Of a DNA stretch of 64,000 bases, positions 6,575 through 15,169 are shown one piece after another (position 1 is the first letter of the stretch; the number at the start of each line of letters is the position of its first letter). The translations under genes and the position numbers were made by a program. Source of the DNA: DVEG01 sp964405435 (GTDB lineage: Bacteria; Cyanobacteriota; Cyanobacteriia; Cyanobacteriales; Oscillatoriaceae); assembly GCA_964405435.1 (NCBI GenBank), contig CAYOOD010000028.1, forward strand, positions 17,037 to 81,036, given 5' to 3'. The notes beneath the pieces are model-generated. The model saw only the letters and a program-made list of their open reading frames with translations, was not told where the DNA came from and ran no database searches.

Positions 6575-8614
6575 TCATTTCTTGCTGACTGGCAATTCAA
6601 CAATAAATTCACTCCCCTTGCCGCCAGAGCTGAGACAGCGAATCCGCCCCCCGTGCCCTTGCACGATCGCCTGATAGCAAATCGACAGTCCCAAACCCGT
6701 CCCCTGCCCGACGGGTTTAGTGGTAAAGAAGGGGTCAAAAATTCGGTCTTGAATCTCCACAGGAATGCCAGCGCCGCTATCTCGAATAGAAATCGTTACC
6801 CAGTCGGGCTCGTTCTGCGCGGTACTAATGACTATCTCACCCGCTCCTGTGGTTGCCTCAACGGCGTCTATGGCGTTATCCAGCAGGTTGAAAAAGACTT
6901 GATTGATTTGGCGGGCGCGACATTCCACCAATGGCAAGCTGCCGTATTCTTTGCGAATCTTTATACTGGCTGTAAGGCGGTGCTGTAACATGGCGAGGCT
7001 GCTTTCTATCCCCTCGTGCAAATCTACGGGCTTCGATTCGGATTCGTCGAGGCGGGAAAAATTCCGCAGCGCCAGCACGATGCCGCGAATCCGCTCGCTC
7101 CCTTCCTGCATCGACTCGATCATTTTGGGAAAGTCTTCTCGAATGTAATCGAGTTCGACTTCGGCGTTGAGGGAGGCGATCGCCTCTGCTGCTTGCGGAC
7201 AGGCGGCGGCACAACTATCGATCGCTTCGCTCAAAGTTTGCGCGTATTCCCGCGCGTGAAACAAGTTGGCGTGAATGAAATTATTGGCATTATTGATTTC
7301 GTGGGCGATGCCCGCCACCATTTGCCCCAAACTGGACATTTTCTCGCTCTGAATCAGTTGCATTTGCGCCGATCGCAGTTCTTCTAAAGTCGCTTGCAAC
7401 TGCATCGCTTGCGCCTGGGATTTGGCAGCAGCGTCTTGCACTTGTGCGTAAAGCTCGGCTTGGCTGATGGCGATCGCGATCTGACAGCCCAACTGCCCGA
7501 GCAACTTGGTTTCTGTAGACTGCCAGCGGCGGTTACTGCGGCACTCGTGGGCAATCAAGAGCCCCCACAGCTTTTCCCCGATCGCGATCGGCACGATTAA
7601 ATTCGCTTTAACCTGCAAACTCGCGAGAAAATTGGCGTGGCAGGTGTCTAAACCGGCATTGTTAATGTCATTAATCGCCCTGACTCGCCCTTGTTGGTAC
7701 AAGTGGGCATACTCCCCGGAGAAGCAGTCATCTGCGCCCATGTCCCCCAAAACGGACTGCCACGGGCTGACGACATCCTCCACCACGACGGTTCCGCGCC
7801 AGTTGTCCTTAAATTGGTAGATGACGACGCGATCGGTGTCGAGCAGTTCGCGCGCGCCCCGCACCGCTGTTTGGAGAATGGTATTTAAATCGAGGGTGCT
7901 GCTAATTTGTTCGACGACCAAGCGCAGCAATGACTCGCGCTCTGCTTGCCGCCGGCTTTCCCTGTAGAGCTGCGCCTGGTTGATGGCGATCGCGAGCTGG
8001 CTGCTGACGCCTTCCAAGAGCTGCGCCTCCCACTCCGTCCACTCTCGCTCCCGATCGCACTGGTGCAGTCCGATTATCCCATTGACTTTTCCTTGGTAGC
8101 GCGTCGCGCACGCCAGCATCGACTTAATATCCAGAGATGCCACCAGTTCTCGGGCGCTCTCCCCCATTCCCGGAAACTCCAGAAACCGCGTCACTGCCAG
8201 CACTCCCGGCTGCTCGATCAGCCTTTTCAGGTGGGGATTGTCCGCAACTGGCACCTTGACGTCCAGTTGCATCGGATAGTCGCCCGGGTTGTACTCTCCC
8301 TTAGTTGTGAAGCTGTCGTCGTCTTCTGATTCTTTGACTAAAATGCTGACGCGACTGCATTTGAGCGTAACGCCCAGCAACCGACAAGCAGAGTTGAGAA
8401 TGTCCTCTAACTCCAACGTGCTGCGGATCTGGTTGTTGATCTCGTTGAGGCAATTTGAGAGCTGAACCTGTTGTTGCAACACCTGCAAGGTTTGCGCGTT
8501 TTCTTCCGAGTCGCTTTCTGTAAAAATATGCGAATATTCCGACAGAAGCGGCGAATTTGAGCGCGGCCAGGGGCAGGAAGGGGCTTGCACGTTCAAAGAC
8601 ATAGAATTTTTCAC
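6575..8614 (-). CDS. GAF-GAF hybrid sensor histidine kinase, probable DXCF cyanobacteriochrome
   Basis: 679 residues, cytoplasmic, with no membrane segment. GAF 1 spans about residues 65-215 and GAF 2 about 235-390. A coiled coil (395-425) leads to the HisKA H-box SSLGQMVAGIAHEINN with phospho-acceptor His438. The HATPase has an N-box (FFNLLDNAIDAV, about 575-586), DSGAGIP, and IFDPFFTTKPVGQGTGLGLS. GAF 2 carries DDCF (Cys297) and TCH (Cys325), 28 residues apart, within GRVRAINDI and QVKANLIVPI context. That is the layout of two-cysteine DXCF cyanobacteriochromes, which bind a bilin at the CH cysteine and tune colour with the DXCF cysteine. Chromophore binding is inferred. No response regulator is adjacent, so the partner is unknown. 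The ATG start precedes an AT-rich upstream region. Confidence 0.88.
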   Translation of the reverse strand: MKNSMSLNVQAPSCPWPRSNSPLLSEYSHIFTESDSEENAQTLQVLQQQVQLSNCLNEINNQIRSTLELEDILNSACRLLGVTLKCSRVSILVKESEDDDSFTTKGEYNPGDYPMQLDVKVPVADNPHLKRLIEQPGVLAVTRFLEFPGMGESARELVASLDIKSMLACATRYQGKVNGIIGLHQCDREREWTEWEAQLLEGVSSQLAIAINQAQLYRESRRQAERESLLRLVVEQISSTLDLNTILQTAVRGARELLDTDRVVIYQFKDNWRGTVVVEDVVSPWQSVLGDMGADDCFSGEYAHLYQQGRVRAINDINNAGLDTCHANFLASLQVKANLIVPIAIGEKLWGLLIAHECRSNRRWQSTETKLLGQLGCQIAIAISQAELYAQVQDAAAKSQAQAMQLQATLEELRSAQMQLIQSEKMSSLGQMVAGIAHEINNANNFIHANLFHAREYAQTLSEAIDSCAAACPQAAEAIASLNAEVELDYIREDFPKMIESMQEGSERIRGIVLALRNFSRLDESESKPVDLHEGIESSLAMLQHRLTASIKIRKEYGSLPLVECRARQINQVFFNLLDNAIDAVEATTGAGEIVISTAQNEPDWVTISIRDSGAGIPVEIQDRIFDPFFTTKPVGQGTGLGLSICYQAIVQGHGGRIRCLSSGGKGSEFIVELPVSKK

Positions 8615-8986
8615 AGCAAAGGCTGGGGAACTGGATTTGTAGCTGCGGCGATTTTATTTCGACCCTGATTTTTAAATCTTTACAAAAATTTTAAAATATT
8701 TATATTATTATTTTCTGGTATTAAAATTAGTTTTTCTGAACTATCTCGTTAACCACATACTTCTGGCTGAATTATTATAAACTTTTTATAGTTTAGTTAA
8801 TAAGCTATTAGAAAAAATAATAAAGTTTGCCTCGATCGCGCCTTTCTTTGCAGACAGCCGCGAGGGTTGTACGATCCGGCTGATGGCTGGAAAAATGATT
8901 TTTTTGAACAGGAAAAAGATAATAGCATATAAAAACAAAAATAGCAAGCAGACAATCTCATCCAGAATGAAAAATTTAAAAGCAAC
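8615..8986. other. AT-rich divergent promoter region
   Basis: This gap between the divergent histidine kinase and coaX genes is markedly A/T-rich (8640-8830 and 8890-8980) compared with its neighbours. It presumably holds both promoters. I see no gene or clear repeat. Confidence 0.5.
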
Positions 8987-9835
8987 ATGAGGCCACCAAC
9001 CCCGACAGATAACTGCTGGCTAGCCCTGGCGATCGGCAATTCGCGATCGCACTGGGCTGGGTTCAGGGGCGACACCCTAGAGGATGCCTGGGAAACCCCG
9101 CACTTAACGAGCGAAGCGATCGCCCGGTTGATTGAGGCGGGGTTTGATTTCAAAGTTTGGGCAGATGAAGGGGTGGAGCAACCCAATTGGCAACCTTCTC
9201 AAGTCGCCCCTCCCCTGTGGATTGCCTGCGTTGTTCCAAAACAGCGTGAACTCTGGCAAAGCTACCCGGGCGCTCGCGCCATCACCCTAGAAGAGATTCC
9301 CCTGCAGAAAACCTATCCCACCTTGGGAATCGACCGAGCCGTGGCATTGTGGGGAGCCGGGACGCAGTTGGGGTGGCCAGTGCTGGTCATTGATGCGGGC
9401 ACCGCCTTAACCTTTACGGGAGGCGATCGCGACGGCGCGCTGGTGGGAGGGGCGATCCTGCCCGGGTTGGGCTTGCAGTTGCGATCTCTGCAGCAAAAAA
9501 CCGCTGCCCTGCCCCTCGTAGAAGCGCCCCTCGGAGCCTCCCCTCCCGATCGCTGGGCGTTGAATACAGAAAATGCCATCGTGAGCGGCGTCACCTACAC
9601 CCTTGTTGCAGGCGTCCGCGACTTTATCGAGGCTTGGTGGCAAGAGTTCCCCGAAAGTGCGGTAGCGCTAACCGGCGGCGATCGAGCCTTCCTCCTCAAC
9701 TACTTGCAAGCCCTGTATCCTGAAATAGCCGCGCGGGTGACATCTGAGCCCCATTTGATTTTTTGGGGAATGCGCGCGGTTGCTCGCAGGTCAACAAAAA
9801 AAACCGGTTACTCGAAAAGAAAAACCGGCTCGTAA
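8987..9835 (+). CDS. coaX: Type III pantothenate kinase CoaX
   Basis: 282 residues, slightly longer than the usual 240-260. It phosphorylates pantothenate in the first step of coenzyme A synthesis and belongs to the ASKHA fold. Signatures are the N-terminal AIGNSRSHWAGF (phosphate-1 loop, normally DIGNT), GIDRAVALWGA (usual GxDR), DAGTALTFTGGD, and GGAILPGLGLQLRSL followed by the TAALP segment. The first motif has Ala in place of the usual Asp in D-x-G-N-T, seen also in some cyanobacterial members. It converges on the Nudix gene, with only 4 bases between the stops. Confidence 0.92.
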   Translation: MRPPTPTDNCWLALAIGNSRSHWAGFRGDTLEDAWETPHLTSEAIARLIEAGFDFKVWADEGVEQPNWQPSQVAPPLWIACVVPKQRELWQSYPGARAITLEEIPLQKTYPTLGIDRAVALWGAGTQLGWPVLVIDAGTALTFTGGDRDGALVGGAILPGLGLQLRSLQQKTAALPLVEAPLGASPPDRWALNTENAIVSGVTYTLVAGVRDFIEAWWQEFPESAVALTGGDRAFLLNYLQALYPEIAARVTSEPHLIFWGMRAVARRSTKKTGYSKRKTGS

Positions 9836-9839
9836 GCTT

Positions 9840-10295
9840 CTAAGCCAGCGCTGTCTTATTGCTGAGATAGTCTTGCAGTTGGCGATCGTGATCGTGGGAA
9901 AGCTCACCCAGAGGCAGCTCGGCAGGCAGAAAAGCTCTGACTTCGCTGAGTTCCAGGGTATCGCGCACCTGCATCGTTCCTCGTGCCTGAACTTCAACCA
10001 GCACGCAGATCGAGTGCATTCGCGGATCGCGATCGAAAGCCGAATAAACCCCAACCAACCGCCCGATCGCCACCAATTCCAGCCCAGTTTCCTCAGCCAG
10101 TTCGCGGCGTATCGTCGTCGGAATATCCTCGCCCCATTCCACAATACCCCCCGGCAAGCTCCAGCACCCATCATCGCGCCGCCGAACCAAGACAATTCGC
10201 CCATCCGGCAAAACGGGGATGAAAGTCGTGCCGGTGACGGGATGGCGAAACATAATTCCCAGCACCGTTTTTCCAATCTGCCACAAGCGCCGCAT
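9840..10295 (-). CDS. Nudix hydrolase
   Basis: 151 residues. The Nudix box is complete: GGIVEWGEDIPTTIRRELAEETGLEL (residues about 47-72) contains the RELxEE core that binds the catalytic Mg2+. The strand before it, LPDGRIVLVRRRDDGCWSLPGG, is typical of NUDIX pyrophosphohydrolases acting on nucleoside-diphosphate derivatives. The substrate cannot be told from sequence. The start ATG at 10295 has no strong ribosome site. Its stop is 4 bases from that of coaX on the opposite strand. Confidence 0.9.
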   Translation of the reverse strand: MRRLWQIGKTVLGIMFRHPVTGTTFIPVLPDGRIVLVRRRDDGCWSLPGGIVEWGEDIPTTIRRELAEETGLELVAIGRLVGVYSAFDRDPRMHSICVLVEVQARGTMQVRDTLELSEVRAFLPAELPLGELSHDHDRQLQDYLSNKTALA

Positions 10296-10401
10296 GACTT
10301 TTAGCCTTTAGGTTTGAGATGAAAAAAGCCAGTTTTAGACCGGGCCAATCACGCAAAATTGACAGAAAAATTCGCAACAGCCCGGTTTTTCCGCAACCGC
10401 T

Positions 10402-10872
10402 CTACGCTGACGGAGCGCTCAGATCGGCAAGAATCTCCCCGGCGTGGGATTCGGGTTTGACTTTGCGATAGATTTTCTCTATCCTGCCATCGGGGCCAAT
10501 CACGAAGGTACTGCGGTGAATGCCCGTGTATTCCTTGCCCATGAATTTTTTAAGGCCATAGCTGCCGTAAGCCGCCGCCACGGCACCGTCGCGATCGCAC
10601 AGCAACGGGAAAGGCAGTTGGTATTTCCGAGCAAACTTCTCGTGGGACTTGGCATCGTCAGTGCTGACGCCGAACACCGCCACGTCCCGATTTTGATAGT
10701 CCGGGTAGGCGTCCCGAAAGCCGCACGCTTCCTTCGTGCAGCCCGGAGTATTGTCTCGGGGGTAGAAATAGAGAACCACCCGCCGTCCCCGCAAAGCAGC
10801 CAGACTGTGAGTGTTGCCCTCCGCGTCTGGCAGGCTGAAGTCAGGAGCAAGATCGCCGATTGTGAGATTCAT
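10402..10872 (-). CDS. bcp: Thioredoxin-dependent peroxiredoxin PrxQ/BCP
   Basis: 156 residues. It reduces hydrogen peroxide and alkyl hydroperoxides using thioredoxin. The active-site segment YPRDNTPGCTKEACGFRDAY holds the peroxidatic Cys and a resolving Cys five residues later, the PrxQ-alpha arrangement. FGVSTDDAKSHEKFARKYQLPFPLLCD and HRSTFVIGPDGRI are family-typical. The frame stays open to 11001, but the family begins at MNLTIGDLAPDFSLP, so ATG 10872 is used. The extra 43 upstream residues are unlike any Prx and contain a likely promoter region. Confidence 0.94.
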   Translation of the reverse strand: MNLTIGDLAPDFSLPDAEGNTHSLAALRGRRVVLYFYPRDNTPGCTKEACGFRDAYPDYQNRDVAVFGVSTDDAKSHEKFARKYQLPFPLLCDRDGAVAAAYGSYGLKKFMGKEYTGIHRSTFVIGPDGRIEKIYRKVKPESHAGEILADLSAPSA

Positions 10873-11080
10873 TTGTGAGATAGAAAAGAAAGCAGCATGG
10901 GAGAAATCTTGGGTGTTTGCCCACAAACTGATATCATAGACCCATAGAGATCCGAAGCGCGATCGCGTCAGTTGCGCGGCCAAAGTCTGGCCAAATGACA
11001 AAAAGCTTGCTTCTGGACAACAGCTAGAAAGCGGGGGTTATTTTGGACAAGCCCGTGATTATTTTATCGAAGAGGTAAAC

Positions 11081-11251
11081 ATGGCAAAACGCCGCAATCC
11101 GAAAAAAGAAAAAGCACTGCGCAACCGGGCTTATGCCCGCCAGTTTCGCAAACAAACTAACACAGGTCGTTTCTCCCGGAGACGCCCCGGTGGTGGATTC
11201 GATCGCCGGGAAGAAGAAATGGCAGCAGAATCCCCCGAAGATCGGGAGTGA
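11081..11251 (+). CDS. Small basic conserved hypothetical protein (56 aa)
   Basis: A 56-codon gene: MAKRRNPKKEKALRNRAYAR at the N-terminus, a basic middle (QFRKQTNTGRFSRRRPGGGF) and an acidic C-terminus ending ESPEDRE. AGAGG lies 5 bases before the ATG. The Lys/Arg-rich start resembles ribosome- or nucleic-acid-binding small proteins, and I recall similar short proteins in cyanobacterial genomes. No function is known to me. The strong charge pattern and ribosome site make it more than a chance frame. Confidence 0.72.
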   Translation: MAKRRNPKKEKALRNRAYARQFRKQTNTGRFSRRRPGGGFDRREEEMAAESPEDRE

Positions 11252-11607
11252 TGTTCTCCGGGCGCAATCCCGGCATCTTGCTGCCATCACGGAATTCCCC
11301 CACAACCAGGTGAGCTGAAGGGGGGAGCAAAACAGGGCGCTATATCGAGGCGATGTATCGATGAGAATCAGCTACAGGCGATCGCTCCCTGTTTTCCCGC
11401 AGCGTGCCGGTGACATTCAGCCGGCACCCAGTTTTAAATTGAGAATTAAAAGATTTAAACTTTTTGAAAGATTCGAGCCAGAAAAAACTGGTTAAATAGA
11501 AAATCATCCCTGCCCGATTTCGAGCGATCGGGCAAACACAAAAAGAGCCGTGCAGTCGTGCGAATCCAGCACGAGTGATTTTAGATATTCAAACTTGCCC
11601 GCCCTCC
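11252..11607. other. Intergenic region with hairpins before the SNF2 gene
   Basis: Contains a long hairpin in which AAAACAGGG (about 11328) pairs with CCCTGTTTT (about 11387), and a second, GTGCCGG/GCCGGCAC (about 11404-11427). The remainder (11430-11520) is A/T-rich and a plausible promoter for the helicase gene. No tRNA or further gene is seen. Confidence 0.45.
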
Positions 11608-13317
11608 ATGTCAAACCTCTATTCCTTTAAATTCCAGCCCTCCCCAGCCTTGCAAGCGCTGCAAAATTTGCAAGCAGACTCCCTGGAATACTACGAAGCC
11701 CGACTCGCACTCTTTAATTTATCAGTGCTAGCCGATTACGATCAATTAGTTTGCTTGCCAACCCTCAGCCACATCGATAAATATTGGTATCAAATCGAAA
11801 CCGCCAAAAAAGTTATCAAACAATTTGGCGGGCGGGCATTACTCGCCGATGAAGTGGGATTGGGGAAAACCATAGAAGCGGCAATGATTTGCAAAGAATA
11901 CTTAGTCAGAGGGATGATAAAATCTTTACTGGTTATCGCCCCAGCCTCTCTCGTCTCCCAGTGGCAGCTAGAACTTTCCGACAAATTCGGCATCGCCACC
12001 GTCACCACCGACGAAAGGCAAGGAAACCCAGAAGAATTTTGGCAAGCCAACGATCGCATTATCGCTTCCATCAATACAGCCAAGCACAAAGCCCATTGGG
12101 AGTATGTGACGGCGCGGGAATGGGATATGGTAGTCGTAGACGAAGCGCACCACTTAAAAAACCGCACCACCCTAAACTGGAAACTCGTCGATGCCATAAA
12201 AAAGCGATTTATTTTAATGCTGACAGCAACGCCCGTGCAAAATTCCCTAGTAGAATTATTTAATTTACTAACACTTTTAAAACCCGGACTTCTGAAAACA
12301 GAAGCCCTCTTTAAAAAAGAATATGTCGATTCCAAAAACGGGCGAATTCCCAAAAACCCCGAAAAATTGCGGCAGCTCATGCGGGAAGTCATGGTACGCA
12401 ACACCCGCAGTTTAGTAGACGTGAAACTGCCCAAACGATTTGCCTCCACCATCACCGTGCAGCCTTCCCCTGCCGAGCAGGAATTGTACGAAGCAATTAA
12501 TGCTTACCTGCGCCAGCACCAGGAAGAAAAAGGCATGGATAGATTGACGCGCAACAACCTTTTGATGCGGGCGGGCAGCAGCCCGAAAGCCCTCGCCGAA
12601 TCGCTGAAAACCCTGGAGAAAAGGTTTGAACACGACGAACTCAAATTTTTACTGAAGCGAACCTCAAGTATCAAAAAATTTGAGAAAGCAAAACAGTTGG
12701 TAGAGCTGTTGAAGAAATCCAGCCAGAAAACTTTGGTGTTTGCCAATCATCGGGAAACTATGTTATACTTGGCGTCGTGTTTTGCCGAGGCAGGGATAGC
12801 CTTTGCGGAATTCAGGGGCGACATGTCGCTGAAAGAAAAAGACGAAGCGATCGCATCTTTTCGCGATACCGTACCCGTGCTGCTTGCCTCCGAAACCGGC
12901 GGTGAAGGGCGGAACATTCAATTTGCTAATGCCATTGTCAACTACGATTTGCCCTGGAACCCGATGAAAATCGAACAGAGAATCGGGCGGATTCACCGCA
13001 TCGGGCAGACGCAAGATGTCTTCGTGTTTAACTTTTGCATCCAAGGCAGCATAGAAGAATACATCCTGGGAATCTTGCACGACAAAATTAATATGTTTGA
13101 ATTAGTTGTCGGCGAAATCGAAACCATCTTAGGAAATGTAGAGGATGAGTTCGATTTCAGCGAAGTCGTGATGGATATTTGGCTGAAAAACCAATCAAAG
13201 CCCGAATTGGATGCTGCTTTTGCCAATCTGGCAGAAGATTTGTTGAAAGCGAAAGAAAAATATCGCGAAACTAGCGAATTAGACGAAAAAATCTTCGGCG
13301 AAGATTTTGAGGCGTAA
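11608..13317 (+). CDS. SNF2-family DEAH helicase-like ATPase (RapA/HepA-type)
   Basis: 569 residues. All superfamily-2 SNF2 motifs are visible. Motif I is LLADEVGLGKTIEA (about 78-91) and motif Ia is LLVIAPASLVSQW. Motif II is DEAH (178-181) and motif III is LTATPVQNSL. In the second lobe are TLVFANHRETMLYL and the V/VI segment ASETGGEGRNIQFA to EQRIGRIHRIGQ. RapA and related SNF2 ATPases translocate on duplex DNA to remodel bound proteins, including RNA polymerase. This protein has little beyond the two ATPase lobes, so target specificity may come from the gene 78 bases downstream. A GTG at 11575 opens the same frame, but ATG 11608 starts at the first conserved-looking residues. Neither start has a clear ribosome site. 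Confidence 0.88.
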   Translation: MSNLYSFKFQPSPALQALQNLQADSLEYYEARLALFNLSVLADYDQLVCLPTLSHIDKYWYQIETAKKVIKQFGGRALLADEVGLGKTIEAAMICKEYLVRGMIKSLLVIAPASLVSQWQLELSDKFGIATVTTDERQGNPEEFWQANDRIIASINTAKHKAHWEYVTAREWDMVVVDEAHHLKNRTTLNWKLVDAIKKRFILMLTATPVQNSLVELFNLLTLLKPGLLKTEALFKKEYVDSKNGRIPKNPEKLRQLMREVMVRNTRSLVDVKLPKRFASTITVQPSPAEQELYEAINAYLRQHQEEKGMDRLTRNNLLMRAGSSPKALAESLKTLEKRFEHDELKFLLKRTSSIKKFEKAKQLVELLKKSSQKTLVFANHRETMLYLASCFAEAGIAFAEFRGDMSLKEKDEAIASFRDTVPVLLASETGGEGRNIQFANAIVNYDLPWNPMKIEQRIGRIHRIGQTQDVFVFNFCIQGSIEEYILGILHDKINMFELVVGEIETILGNVEDEFDFSEVVMDIWLKNQSKPELDAAFANLAEDLLKAKEKYRETSELDEKIFGEDFEA

Positions 13318-13395
13318 TCGAACAGTAGCGGGCGGGGCGGGCACTTTCCACTCCGCGCCCCTACAGGCAAAAGATTTTCAAGTGAGGCAGAAAGC

Positions 13396-14436
13396 ATGAC
13401 AGACGATCCCATTTTAAAAACTATCGAAAAAATCGTCTATCTTCACGATGGCGTTGCAGAATCAAATCAGCCGAATACACTCAACGTGCTGCTTTCGGAA
13501 AACGTGGCAAAATCCCTAGAGGTAGAGGAAGAAGTCACCTTTACAACAACCGCAGAGGTGCGAGACGGTTATTTTGTTTCTTATAATTCCGACATTTTAA
13601 AAAAATTCGAGACGCTGTTGGGGCAAAAAGGCTGTGTCGCGACTTTGGGCATAAAATATGACGGATATTTAAAAACAACCGGATTTGAAAAACAGATTGC
13701 CGACGCCCTCACGCCCTTAAATGGATTGCTGCGGGTGAAGGAAGCGAAAATCGAGACAACGCAATACCTGCTCTGCAATATTGCCTATGAAGCAAACGCC
13801 GATGAAAATCGGCTGGGGATGGTTTCGTTTTTTGTTAATGAATTGACGGGAGTTGCGCCGGTTGATATTGGGGATGCTCTGTTGTGGGAAGCAGACAGAA
13901 TTGAGATGGCTGAGGGAATGACTCAAGCGGCGGTTGCTTTTGAGAACTTGTCGCAAGCGATCGCAAAAACTGCCGAGAGCTTTGTAGAAAAAGATATTGA
14001 AAAATGGCGAACCAGCTTAAATCGCAAACAGCAGCGGGATGAAGAAAGATTGAAAACCTATTACGGAGCAATCGTGCAAGAAATTCGTGCTAAAATAAAG
14101 AAAAAACACCTAGCAGGAGAAGAGGAAGAAAAAGAACTCAGCCGGATTGCAGCAACAGAGCGGGAGTTAGAGCGGAAATTGGCAGATATTCGCGATCGCT
14201 ACGCCCTCACAGTAGAAGCACAGTTGCACAGCGCTCTTGCGATTCAGATGCCAACCGTACACATAGAGTGCGAATTAGTGCGGAAAAAACACCGCCGAAT
14301 TGTCACAGCAGTTTGGAATCCTTTTTCCAAACAGGTTGAACCCTTGCGCTGCGAAAAATCAGACATGCCAGTCTATTCATTTTACCTCTCAGACAACGAA
14401 GCGCAAATAATATCGCCGGAGTGGTGGAAAGGTTAA
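13396..14436 (+). CDS. Unnamed partner protein of the SNF2 helicase
   Basis: 346 residues, no signal peptide or membrane segment. Residues 1-185 look alpha/beta. Residues 195-290 are a charged helical coiled coil rich in Glu, Lys and Arg (for example QQRDEERLKTYYG, EEEEKELSRIAATERELERK). The last 60 residues include IVTAVWNPFSKQVEPLRCEKSD and end SPEWWKG. The VWNP...P..C pattern resembles the strand leading into a zinc ribbon in longer helicase-linked proteins, but only one Cys remains here. It follows the SNF2 gene by 78 bases on the same strand and is probably in the same transcript. I do not recognise a named family; a subunit giving target recognition to the helicase is a reasonable inference. 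Confidence 0.7.
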   Translation: MTDDPILKTIEKIVYLHDGVAESNQPNTLNVLLSENVAKSLEVEEEVTFTTTAEVRDGYFVSYNSDILKKFETLLGQKGCVATLGIKYDGYLKTTGFEKQIADALTPLNGLLRVKEAKIETTQYLLCNIAYEANADENRLGMVSFFVNELTGVAPVDIGDALLWEADRIEMAEGMTQAAVAFENLSQAIAKTAESFVEKDIEKWRTSLNRKQQRDEERLKTYYGAIVQEIRAKIKKKHLAGEEEEKELSRIAATERELERKLADIRDRYALTVEAQLHSALAIQMPTVHIECELVRKKHRRIVTAVWNPFSKQVEPLRCEKSDMPVYSFYLSDNEAQIISPEWWKG

Positions 14437-14482
14437 GATAGTAAAAAGTTCTATAGCATTTCTATTTGAGTCGTGAAACCTC

Positions 14483-14515
14483 AGAAACACCATTTCTTGA
14501 AGAAACTGGGTTTCT
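14483..14515. repeat. AGAAAC inverted repeat, diverged copy 2
   Basis: Degenerate copy of the 4159-4191 repeat (CAGAAACACCATTTCTTG, then AGAAACTGGGTTTCT). It lies about 45 bases after the stop of the helicase partner and between converging genes, where a terminator would be expected. Confidence 0.55.
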
Positions 14516-14595
14516 AGCCGTCACAGAGACGCGATTCATAGCGTTTCATTCCCGCCAATTTTTGCTATCATCATAGAAAACCTCCTGCTTGATTT

Positions 14596-15027
14596 CTATG
14601 CCTCTTCTGGCGCTATCAAAGCCATTGCCTGCTTGAGAATTTCTTCTCGGCTAACTAGATTCTCCAATTCTTCTGGCTCGTGACGCCCCTCGTCTACCTC
14701 CAGGGAAGCCTCGTCAAGAGCATTGAGATAGGCTTCTTCGAGAGTTTCAAACAACTCTTCAGGCGTGAGATAAGAACCTCCTGCTTTGCGGCGTTTATTT
14801 TCCCTGCGAATTTCTCGAACTGAATTGCGAATCGAGACATCCCAGGAACGACTGGTGCGATTTTCGGCTCGTTGCTTGATGAGATGCAACAAAAGAATAA
14901 CAGCATAGCTGCGAATCGTTTTAATTATATCTTGTTTGCTCATTTCTTCCAGCGCTTCAACGATAAACAATGCCCCTTTGACATCCCCTTTGAGGAGTAA
15001 ATCTTTGAGTTCGAGTAATTCTTCCAT
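14596..15027 (-). CDS. DUF29 family protein
   Basis: 143 residues, soluble. It matches the DUF29 family, abundant in cyanobacteria, by VEALEEMSKQDIIKTIRSYA, the LLLHLIKQRAENRTSRSWDVS segment and RNSVREIRRENKR. The C-terminal half is acidic and helical. The function of DUF29 is unknown. It stands alone, with no evident operon partner. The ATG is preceded by a weak A/G-rich site. Confidence 0.8.
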   Translation of the reverse strand: MEELLELKDLLLKGDVKGALFIVEALEEMSKQDIIKTIRSYAVILLLHLIKQRAENRTSRSWDVSIRNSVREIRRENKRRKAGGSYLTPEELFETLEEAYLNALDEASLEVDEGRHEPEELENLVSREEILKQAMALIAPEEA

Positions 15028-15169
15028 GAGAAATACCTCAATATCGATCTATGTTTATTATAATTGAAGTCGCCGCGATTCAGTGCTGGGAGACAGAAGC
15101 GCGAGGAAAAAGCGATCGCATTCTTTGCAATAATGGCAAGATGGGTAATAGCGTTTTGGAAATCGTGCA

